A DNA stretch of 11,654 nucleotides, taken from assembly GCA_002418465.1 (NCBI GenBank), contig DIEE01000237.1, forward strand, positions 199-11,852. The letters run 5' to 3'. Source of the stretch: Pseudomonas sp. UBA5782. GTDB taxonomy: Bacteria > Pseudomonadota > Gammaproteobacteria > Pseudomonadales > Pseudomonadaceae. Within the stretch, counting starts at the first letter, position 1; every line of letters begins with the position of its first letter. Of this stretch, positions 6,005 through 11,654 are shown piece by piece. Under the pieces are notes generated by a model. The model had not been told where the DNA came from and searched no databases. It worked only from the letters and a program-made list of their open reading frames with translations. Position numbers and translations under genes: made by a program.

Positions 6005-6622
6005 CTAGACGCCGAGGCCGAGTTTTTCCGCCTTGCGCAGCCAGGCCTGGCGTTGTTCTTCGCTGGAGGTGCGGATGGGCGAGAATTCGGCCAGGCGGCG
6101 CGTTCTGATTCCGCAGAAGCCCAGCACGGTGCGCACCATCTGCCGGTGCGCCGGGGCGCCGTAGATCCAGCGGAAGTACCAGCTCGGCGTGTCCAGGGTC
6201 ACCAGCAGGTCGGCGCTGCGGCCGGTCAGCAACTTGTCCCAGGCCTGCGAGCGGCCGCGGAACTTGAAGGCGAAGCCGGGCAGGAACACGCGGTCGAGAA
6301 AGCCCTTGAGCAGCGCCGGCACACCGCCCCACCAGACCGGGTAGACGAACACCAGGTGCTCGGCCCAGTGGATCTGCCGTTGCGCTTCGAGCAGGTCCGG
6401 CTCCAGCGCCTGGCTGTGTTCGTAGCCTTCGCGCAGGATCGGGTCGAACTGCAGCTCGCCCAGCGCCAGGATGCGCACCACGTGCCCCTTGCTGCGCGCG
6501 GCGTTGGCGTAGGTTTCGCCGAGGGCGTGGCAGAAGCTCGCGGCCTTCGGCGTGCCGTAGATCATCAGGATGCGTTTGCCGTCGCCTTCCAGGCGTGTCG
6601 CGCCGCTGCGCGGGTCACTCAT
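6005..6622 (-). CDS. Flavodoxin-fold NAD(P)H oxidoreductase (NQO1/MdaB/KefF-like)
   Basis: A 205-aa cytoplasmic protein of the Flavodoxin_2 type, expected to bind FMN or FAD and reduce quinones or similar two-electron acceptors using NAD(P)H. Evidence: the first beta strand and phosphate loop RILMIYGTPKAASF (17-30), the WAEHLVFVYPVWWGGVPALLKGFLDRV block (86-112), which is the family signature around the isoalloxazine, and PGFAF just after it. Residues 1-15 are a non-conserved extension. The start codon (complement of 6620-6622) lies inside the end of fumC, an 8-bp overlap, so the two genes are probably cotranscribed and translationally coupled. From memory, an oxidoreductase gene also follows fumC2 in P. 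aeruginosa (PA0854-PA0853). The true electron acceptor is unknown. Confidence 0.85.
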   Translation of the reverse strand: MSDPRSGATRLEGDGKRILMIYGTPKAASFCHALGETYANAARSKGHVVRILALGELQFDPILREGYEHSQALEPDLLEAQRQIHWAEHLVFVYPVWWGGVPALLKGFLDRVFLPGFAFKFRGRSQAWDKLLTGRSADLLVTLDTPSWYFRWIYGAPAHRQMVRTVLGFCGIRTRRLAEFSPIRTSSEEQRQAWLRKAEKLGLGV

Positions 6623-8009
6623 GGTGGGTGTTTCCCAGCATGTTCTCCGGGCGTACCCACTGGTCGAACTGCTCGCTGCTCAGGTGTCCCAGCGCCAGGG
6701 CCGCCTCGCGCAGCGTGCTGCCTTCGGCGTAGGCCTTCTTGGCGATCTCGGCGGCCTTGTCGTAGCCGATGTGCGGGTTCAGCGCGGTCACCAGCATCAG
6801 CCCGCGCTCCAGGTGCGCGGCCATCTGCGTGGCGTCCGGTTCCAGTCCGGCGACGCAGTGTTCGTTGAAGTTGCGGCAGCCGTCGGCGAGCAGGCGGATC
6901 GATTGCAGCAGGTTGTGAATGATCACCGGCTTGAACACGTTCAGCTGCAGGTGACCCTGGCTGGCGGCGAAGGCGATGGTGGTGTCGTTGCCCATGACCT
7001 GGCAGGCGAGCATCGACAGCGCTTCGCACTGGGTCGGGTTGACCTTGCCGGGCATGATCGAACTGCCCGGTTCGTTGGCCGGCAGCTTGACCTCGGCGAG
7101 GCCGGCGCGGGGGCCGGAGCCGAGCAGGCGCAGGTCGTTGGCGATCTTCATCAGCGCCACGGCGAGGGTCTTCAGCGCGCCGCCGAGGGCCACCAGCGGT
7201 TCGTGGCCGGCGAGGGCGGCGAACTTGTTCGGCGCGGTGACGAAGGGCAATCCGGACAGCGCCGCCAGTTCCGCGGCGATGGCTTCGGCGAAGCCGTGCG
7301 GCGCATTGAGGCCGGTACCCACCGCGGTGCCGCCCTGGGCCAGTTCGCAGACCGCCGGCAGGGTCGCGCGGATCGCCTTCTCGGCGTAGTGCAGCTGGGC
7401 GACGAAGCCGGAGAGTTCCTGGCCGAAGGTGATCGGCGTGGCGTCCATCATGTGCGTGCGGCCGGTCTTGACCAGCTTGATGTGGCGCGCCGACTGCTCG
7501 GCGAGGCCGTCGGCGAGTTCGGCGATGGCCGGCAGCAACTGGTCGTGCACCGCCTGCGCGGCGGCGATGTGCATGGCGGTGGGGAAGCAGTCGTTGGAGC
7601 TCTGTGCGCGGTTGACGTGATCGTTGGGGTGCACCGGCGTCTTGCCGCCGCGCTGACCGCCGGCGATCTCATTGGCGCGGCCGGCGATCACCTCGTTGAC
7701 GTTCATGTTGCTCTGCGTGCCGCTGCCGGTTTGCCAGACCACCAGCGGGAACTGGTCGTCGTGCTTGCCGGCGAGCACTTCGTCGGCGGCCTGCTCGATC
7801 AGCCGGGCGATGTTCGACGGCAGCTCGCCGATGCGGTCGTTGACCCGCGCCGAGGCCTTCTTCACCAGCGCCAGGGCGTGCAGCAGCGCGAGGGGCATGC
7901 GCTGGTCGCCGATCGCGAAATTGATCAGCGAACGCTGGGTCTGGGCGCCCCAATAGGCGTTTTCGGGGACCTCGATGGGGCCCAGGCTATCGGTTTCTGT
8001 GCGGCTCAT
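6615..8009 (-). CDS. fumC: Class II fumarate hydratase
   Basis: A 464-aa iron-free, heat-stable type fumarase that interconverts fumarate and malate in the TCA cycle. Signatures: QTGSGTQSNMN at 93-103, HPNDHVNRAQSSND at 127-140, catalytic His186 in GRTHMMDATP, and the superfamily loop GSSIMPGKVNP at 315-325, whose Ser317 lines up with the catalytic serine of E. coli FumC. Length equals that recalled for Pseudomonas FumC2 rather than the shorter FumC1 of the iron-regulated sodA operon, and no sodA or Fur box is visible, so this looks like the FumC2 paralogue. GGGAG lies about 9 bases before the start. It is the first gene of a two-gene minus-strand operon and divergent from the DUF2059-bolA pair, with 221 bp between starts. 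Confidence 0.96.
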   Translation of the reverse strand: MSRTETDSLGPIEVPENAYWGAQTQRSLINFAIGDQRMPLALLHALALVKKASARVNDRIGELPSNIARLIEQAADEVLAGKHDDQFPLVVWQTGSGTQSNMNVNEVIAGRANEIAGGQRGGKTPVHPNDHVNRAQSSNDCFPTAMHIAAAQAVHDQLLPAIAELADGLAEQSARHIKLVKTGRTHMMDATPITFGQELSGFVAQLHYAEKAIRATLPAVCELAQGGTAVGTGLNAPHGFAEAIAAELAALSGLPFVTAPNKFAALAGHEPLVALGGALKTLAVALMKIANDLRLLGSGPRAGLAEVKLPANEPGSSIMPGKVNPTQCEALSMLACQVMGNDTTIAFAASQGHLQLNVFKPVIIHNLLQSIRLLADGCRNFNEHCVAGLEPDATQMAAHLERGLMLVTALNPHIGYDKAAEIAKKAYAEGSTLREAALALGHLSSEQFDQWVRPENMLGNTHHE

Positions 8010-8150
8010 GGCGGCGTTCTCCCGTTACGTTCGAGCAGTTTTAGTCCGCGCCGCGGCGCATGGGGTTCCGCCCGAGCCTACAGGATCGCCGTGGCCCGGC
8101 GCGGTAAACTGTGTACCCAGGGTGCACCGCTTCGCTGGGCGCCGGGTGCC

Positions 8151-8180
8151 TTGAGGCGCGCACCGGCTTGGGCGCAGAAT
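8151..8180 (+). promoter_or_regulatory. Possible sigma-70 promoter for the DUF2059-bolA pair
   Basis: TTGAGG (8151-8156) and CAGAAT (8175-8180) are separated by 18 bp, each matching 4 of 6 consensus bases, and would place the transcription start about 44 bp before the DUF2059 start codon. Position and spacing are good but the match is only moderate. TAAACT at 8105-8110 is an alternative -10 without a good -35. Confidence 0.25.
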
Positions 8181-8230
8181 GGCCTCCCGCGCTGTCCAAC
8201 AGCCCGAATCCTCTACGCAAGGAACACCCG

Positions 8231-8737
8231 ATGACGTTATTCCGCACCCTGTGTGGCGCCGCTCTGCTCGCCGCCATGAGCACCCAGGCCATGGCCGATA
8301 CCGCCAGCCACAACGCCCAGGCGGAAAAATTCCTCAAGCTGGCGCACGCCGACAAACTGACCACGCCGGTGTACTCCCAGGTGCAGCAGATGTTCGCCCA
8401 GCGCTTCGCCGAGGCGAAGGCGCCCGAGTCGAAGAAGGCCACCCTGGAGAGCTACCAGGCCAAGGCCAACGCCGCGCTGGACAAGGCCGTGGGCTGGAAC
8501 AAGATCAAGCCGGACATGGTCACGCTGTACACCAGCAACTTCACCGAGCAGGAACTCAAGGACCTGATCACCTTCTACCAGTCGCCGCTGGGCAAGAAGG
8601 TGCTGGAGAAGATGCCGACCCTCACCGCGCAATCCGCGCAGCTGACCCAGGCCAAGCTGGAAGGCGCGGTACCCGAGGTCAACAAGCTGCTGCAGGACAT
8701 GAGCAGCGAGCTGGGCGCCGGGAGTCCGGCCAAATGA
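8231..8737 (+). CDS. Exported DUF2059 domain protein
   Basis: A 168-aa protein with a clear Sec signal peptide: basic MTLFR, hydrophobic LCGAALLAAM, then AMA before Asp23, predicting a mature periplasmic protein of about 146 aa. The DUF2059 domain spans about residues 86-145, with the typical order KIKPDMVTLYTSNFTEQELKDL then FYQSPLGKKVLEKMP. The mature protein is predicted to be all-helical. The function of DUF2059 is not established. The start at 8231 is supported by AAGGA (8219-8223) 7 bases upstream and by the signal peptide beginning exactly there. Its stop overlaps the bolA start by 4 bp, so the two are probably one transcript. From memory, the same pair occurs beside fumC2 in P. aeruginosa (PA0856-PA0857). 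Confidence 0.88.
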   Translation: MTLFRTLCGAALLAAMSTQAMADTASHNAQAEKFLKLAHADKLTTPVYSQVQQMFAQRFAEAKAPESKKATLESYQAKANAALDKAVGWNKIKPDMVTLYTSNFTEQELKDLITFYQSPLGKKVLEKMPTLTAQSAQLTQAKLEGAVPEVNKLLQDMSSELGAGSPAK

Positions 8738-9039
8738 TGATGCAGGAGCGCATCCGCGAGGCGCTGGGTGGCCTGTCCACCCATCACCTCGAACTGGTCA
8801 ACGAGAGCCACATGCACAGCCGCGGCGAGGACACCCACTTCAAGGCGGTCATCGTCAGCCCGGATTTCGTCGGGCTCAACGCGGTCCGGCGCCACCAGAA
8901 GGTCTACGCCATGCTCGGCGACCTGATGAGCCAGTTCCATGCGCTCGCGCTGCATACCTATACCCCGGAAGAATGGGCCGCGCAGGGCGCCGCGCCTGAC
9001 TCGCCGACCTGCCGGGGCGGCTCCAAGCACGACCTGTGA
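8734..9039 (+). CDS. bolA: BolA family protein
   Basis: A 101-aa cytoplasmic protein of the BolA family. These proteins pair with monothiol glutaredoxins in iron-sulfur handling and, in E. coli BolA, also affect cell shape and motility genes. The KH-like core shows ESHMHSRGEDTHFKAVIVS (24-42), F45-x-G47, then VRRHQKVYAML (51-61) with the family's conserved Arg-His. The C-terminus carries CRGGSKHD (93-100), as in gammaproteobacterial BolA. The start region is unusual: three consecutive ATG codons (8734, 8737, 8740) overlap the upstream TGA. GGGAG at 8720-8724 lies 9 bases before the first ATG, so 8734 is preferred; 8737 is possible. This overlap makes coupling to DUF2059 translation likely. 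No glutaredoxin gene is in view. Confidence 0.92.
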   Translation: MMMQERIREALGGLSTHHLELVNESHMHSRGEDTHFKAVIVSPDFVGLNAVRRHQKVYAMLGDLMSQFHALALHTYTPEEWAAQGAAPDSPTCRGGSKHDL

Positions 9040-9046
9040 TCCCTCC

Positions 9047-9064
9047 GCCCGGAGCGATCCGGGC
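9047..9064. other. Hairpin after bolA, possible weak terminator
   Basis: GCCCGGA and TCCGGGC form a perfect 7-bp stem closed by the GNRA-type tetraloop GCGA, 7 bases after the bolA stop. No T-run follows (CGTTCACC), so it is either an RNA-stabilising 3' hairpin or an inefficient terminator. It separates bolA from the EAL gene by position. Confidence 0.45.
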
Positions 9065-9147
9065 CGTTCACCCGCCTGCGTAATCCCGCGATGGCCGCGG
9101 GTTCCGTGACTACACTCCCAGTCACCCGGAACCAGTCGAGTGTGCCG

Positions 9148-10725
9148 ATGCGGAAGAAAACCCTGCTGTCTCTTGCGTTCGTCGTTGGCACCCTTGCGCT
9201 CAGCGTTCCCCTCGTTTTGGCGTTTCGGTTGGCCCAGGAGGACGGTCGCAACCAGGCCAACGCCTATCTGGAAAGCCTCGCGCTGGACGTGCTGCGCCGG
9301 TCGGATGCGACCCGTGCGCAGATCGAAATGGCGATCTTCGAACTGCGTTCCGGCTCGCCGCAGGAACCCTGCTCGCCCGAGCAGCTGGCGCGCATGCGGG
9401 TGATCGTCGCCCGTGCCAGCTACCTGATCGGCCTCGGCTACCTGGAGGACAACAACCGCCTGCTGTGTTCCACCGTGGCACCCTTCGAGGCGCCGGTGGA
9501 ACTCGGCCCGGCCGACCGCGTCAACCCGTCCGGGGTCTGGTCGTGGGGCGCGGTGGAGCTGCCCGGCGTGGCCGGCGCGCGCTTCAACATCAATTCGCGT
9601 GGCGAGTACGCGGCGATCATTGCGCCGCAGCTGGTCATCGACATTCTCGAGGACGACTCGACCATCTCGCTGACCCAGGTCGGCCGCGACGGCGTCCGCA
9701 TCATCCGCTCGCGCGGGCAGTTCAAGCCCGAGTGGCTGACCGGCTACGAAGGCAAGGCGATGGCGTTTTCCGATGCCGATCACTTCGTCGTGGTGCAGCC
9801 CTCGCGCAACCAGGAAACCGAGGTGATCGCCGCGATGACCCGCGAGCAGGTCGACGGCATGATCGCCGACGCCGTCTGGCGCCGGCTGCCGGTCGGGCTG
9901 CTGGTGGGGTTGCTGCTGGCCGCGCTGGTGCTGCTCTTCACGCGCAACCGGCTGTCGTTCAAGGCGGAGCTGCAGACGGCGCTGAACCGCAACGAATTCT
10001 TCCTGCTCTACCAGCCGGTCATCGACCTGCGCACCGGCCGCTGCGTCGGCGCCGAGGCATTGATCCGCTGGAACCGCAGCGACGGCGAGGTGATCCGGCC
10101 GATGGCCTTCATTCCCGCCGCCGAAGAGAACGGGCTGATCCAGCAGGTCACTGCCAGCGTCATGCAGATGGTCGCGCGCGACGCCGCCGAGCTGATCCGC
10201 AACAACCCGCAGACGCACATCGCGATCAACTTCTCCGCCGAGGACCTGCATTCGCCGCAGACCGAGGAACGCCTGCAGGCGCTGATCCGCGAATGCGGCG
10301 GCGCCTCGCACAACATCGTCATCGAGGCCACCGAGCGCGGCCTGATCGCCCCGGAAAAGGCCCGCGGGATCCTCGTGACGATCCGCGAGCAGGGCTTCAA
10401 GGTGGCCATCGACGACTTCGGTACCGGCAATTCCAGCCTGTCCTACCTGGCCACCTACGATCTGGATTTCCTCAAGATCGACAAGAGCTTCGTCGATGCG
10501 CTTGGCGAGGACACGCCGAGCAGCCAGGTGGCCTTCCACATCATCGAGATCGCCCGCAGCCTGGGCCTGCAGATGATTGCCGAGGGCGTCGAGACCGAGC
10601 GCCAGCGTGACATCCTGCGCGAAGCCGGGGTGCAGTTCGCCCAGGGCTGGGTGTTCGGCCGGCCGATGCCGATGGCCGATCTTGCCGAGTTCATGCGCGA
10701 GCGTAACGCCCCGCAACCCGCCTGA
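9148..10725 (+). CDS. Membrane c-di-GMP phosphodiesterase, CSS-motif sensor plus EAL domain
   Basis: A 525-aa inner-membrane protein: membrane helix 1 at about 6-26, a periplasmic domain at 27-245, helix 2 at about 248-264, and a cytoplasmic EAL domain at 275-520. The EAL set is complete and correctly spaced: Glu303 (EALIRW), Asn361, Glu393, Asp422-Asp423 (DDFGTG), Lys443 (LKIDKSF), Glu479 (EGVE), Gln499. It should therefore hydrolyse c-di-GMP to pGpG. There is no GGDEF domain. The periplasmic part has two cysteines, Cys75 (CSPEQ) and Cys107 (LLCST), placed as in CSS-motif PDEs, where a DSB-formed disulfide holds the enzyme in low activity; the motif here reads C-S-P. The start is uncertain: ATG at 9148 puts helix 1 right after MRKK. 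GTG at 9142 or ATG at 9091 also fit the frame, and the ribosome site is weak in each case. Confidence 0.9.
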   Translation: MRKKTLLSLAFVVGTLALSVPLVLAFRLAQEDGRNQANAYLESLALDVLRRSDATRAQIEMAIFELRSGSPQEPCSPEQLARMRVIVARASYLIGLGYLEDNNRLLCSTVAPFEAPVELGPADRVNPSGVWSWGAVELPGVAGARFNINSRGEYAAIIAPQLVIDILEDDSTISLTQVGRDGVRIIRSRGQFKPEWLTGYEGKAMAFSDADHFVVVQPSRNQETEVIAAMTREQVDGMIADAVWRRLPVGLLVGLLLAALVLLFTRNRLSFKAELQTALNRNEFFLLYQPVIDLRTGRCVGAEALIRWNRSDGEVIRPMAFIPAAEENGLIQQVTASVMQMVARDAAELIRNNPQTHIAINFSAEDLHSPQTEERLQALIRECGGASHNIVIEATERGLIAPEKARGILVTIREQGFKVAIDDFGTGNSSLSYLATYDLDFLKIDKSFVDALGEDTPSSQVAFHIIEIARSLGLQMIAEGVETERQRDILREAGVQFAQGWVFGRPMPMADLAEFMRERNAPQPA

Positions 10726-10917
10726 TCCTCCGGCGACCGGGTGGCGCAGGCCGTCGCCAGGCGCCGCGCTTTTGCGCCGGCCGGCTACACGAGCGCCGCG
10801 CGGGAAAGTAGACTGCGCGCCCACGCCGATACGGCGTTTCCATCATCGTTTGCGACAGGCCTGGTGTCTGCTCGCTCAGTCCGCCCTTTGCGAGGGTGAC
10901 CACTGAAAGGTATTTCC

Positions 10918-11654
10918 ATGACCGACAAGATCGTCGTCGCGGCGCTGTACAAGTTCGTTTCCCTGCCGGACTACGTCACGCTGCGCGAACCGCTGCTGCA
11001 GACCTTGCTGGACAACGCCATCAAGGGCACCCTGCTGCTCGCCGAGGAGGGCATCAACGGCACCGTCTCCGGCACCCGTGCCGGGATCGACGCGCTGTTC
11101 GCCTGGTTTGCCCGCGACCCGCGCCTGGCCGATGTGGACCACAAGGAGTCCTACTGCGACGAGCAGCCGTTCTACCGCACCAAGGTCAAGCTGAAGAAAG
11201 AGATCGTCACCCTCGGCGTGCCGGGCGTGGACCCCAACGCGCAGGTCGGCACCTACGTCGAGGCGAAGGATTGGAACGCGCTGATCGACGATCCCGAAGT
11301 GCTGGTGATCGATACGCGCAACGACTACGAAGTGGCGATCGGCAGCTTCGAGGGCGCGGTCGATCCGCAGACCAAGTCGTTCCGCGATTTCCCCGAGTAC
11401 ATCAAGGCGCACTTCGACCCGGCGCAGCACAAGAAGGTGGCGATGTTCTGCACCGGCGGCATCCGCTGCGAGAAGGCCTCCAGCTACATGCTCGGCGAGG
11501 GCTTCGAGGCGGTCTATCACCTCAAGGGCGGCATCCTCAAATACCTGGAGGAGGTGCCGGAGAGCGAAACCCGCTGGCGCGGCGACTGCTTCGTCTTCGA
11601 CAATCGGGTGACCGTGCGCCACGATCTTTCCGAGGGCGACTACGACCAGTGCCA
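10918..11654 (+). CDS. trhO: TrhO, oxygen-dependent tRNA uridine-34 hydroxylase (rhodanese-related), cut at the 3' end
   Basis: 245 codons are visible, with the C-terminus outside the window. This is the YceA/UPF0176 family; E. coli TrhO uses oxygen to hydroxylate U34 of tRNAs, the first step towards cmo5U/mo5U wobble bases. The N-terminal domain (1-115) has the family stretch GTLLLAEEGINGTVSGT (37-53) and the YRTKVKLKKEIVT block (86-98). The rhodanese domain (about 115-215) has VIDTRNDYEVAIG (130-142) and the active-site loop CTGGIRCEKAS with Cys178. AAAGG (10906-10910) lies 7 bases before the ATG. It is 192 bp downstream of the EAL gene, with a TAGACT hexamer at 10809-10814 that could be a -10, so probably its own transcript. 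The 10726-10917 spacer holds small GC hairpins only. Confidence 0.93.
   Translation, partial: MTDKIVVAALYKFVSLPDYVTLREPLLQTLLDNAIKGTLLLAEEGINGTVSGTRAGIDALFAWFARDPRLADVDHKESYCDEQPFYRTKVKLKKEIVTLGVPGVDPNAQVGTYVEAKDWNALIDDPEVLVIDTRNDYEVAIGSFEGAVDPQTKSFRDFPEYIKAHFDPAQHKKVAMFCTGGIRCEKASSYMLGEGFEAVYHLKGGILKYLEEVPESETRWRGDCFVFDNRVTVRHDLSEGDYDQC

Noticed and set aside
8110..8160. AGGGTGCACCGCTTCGC upstream of DUF2059 as a further REP copy
   Set aside because: It resembles the REP leader, but the arms do not form a clean stem and the match is too short to separate from chance.
6570..8234. A 554-codon open frame on the plus strand across fumC
   Set aside because: Antisense shadow of fumC. It would run into the DUF2059 ribosome site and has a biased, repetitive composition.
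8575..10824. A 749-codon open frame on the minus strand across bolA and the EAL gene
   Set aside because: Its length comes from high GC with few stop codons. The plus strand encodes three well-recognised proteins here, and the antisense translation matches no family I know.
1..11654. A defence system, prophage, CRISPR array, transposon, riboswitch or biosynthetic cluster
   Set aside because: Every long coding region is a recognised housekeeping or signalling family. No transposase, integrase, nuclease, regularly spaced repeats or att-like ends were seen.

Overview
The window is ordinary, GC-rich (roughly two-thirds G+C by eye) chromosomal DNA from a gammaproteobacterium, almost certainly Pseudomonas in the broad sense. 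The stutzeri/mendocina/aeruginosa side of the genus fits best. The evidence is the codon bias, the protein families (two-domain polyphosphate:AMP phosphotransferase, a FumC2-length class II fumarase, DUF2059-BolA, CSS-EAL, TrhO) and the GTAGGGTGG-type REP palindromes. I see no phage, transposase, CRISPR, tRNA or rRNA.

Left block (1-3437). The start of mnmC (tRNA wobble modification) runs leftward off the edge. Divergent from it are pap (makes ADP from AMP and polyphosphate) and, 112 bp later, an acyl-CoA thiolase. A 250-bp spacer between convergent genes (3438-3687) follows; it is packed with palindromes: an inverted pair of GGCGAAC...GTTCGCC elements, a 10-bp perfect hairpin and a REP hairpin.

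Middle block (3688-6004, mostly minus strand). It starts with a succinate-semialdehyde-type aldehyde dehydrogenase (Sad/YneI class). Its 531-bp upstream region holds adjacent dyads that could be operators, two more REP-type hairpins facing each other, and a strong bidirectional terminator. The terminator closes a 70-aa gene (probable DUF6316). One REP sequence occurs in identical core form on both sides of the dehydrogenase gene.

Right block (6005-11654). Reading leftward, fumC and a flavodoxin-fold NAD(P)H oxidoreductase overlap by 8 bp. Reading rightward from the same intergenic region are an exported DUF2059 protein and bolA, which overlap by 4 bp. Next comes a membrane c-di-GMP phosphodiesterase with a periplasmic CSS-type domain and a complete EAL catalytic set, then trhO (oxygen-dependent tRNA U34 hydroxylation), cut by the window edge.

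Functionally these are independent housekeeping and signalling units: tRNA wobble-uridine modification at both ends, polyphosphate/nucleotide and acyl-CoA metabolism, succinate-semialdehyde oxidation, the fumarase step of the TCA cycle, and a BolA/c-di-GMP/envelope cluster. I found no convincing new multi-gene system. The items most worth a second look are the REP elements around the dehydrogenase gene and the periplasmic-cysteine EAL protein placed between bolA and trhO.
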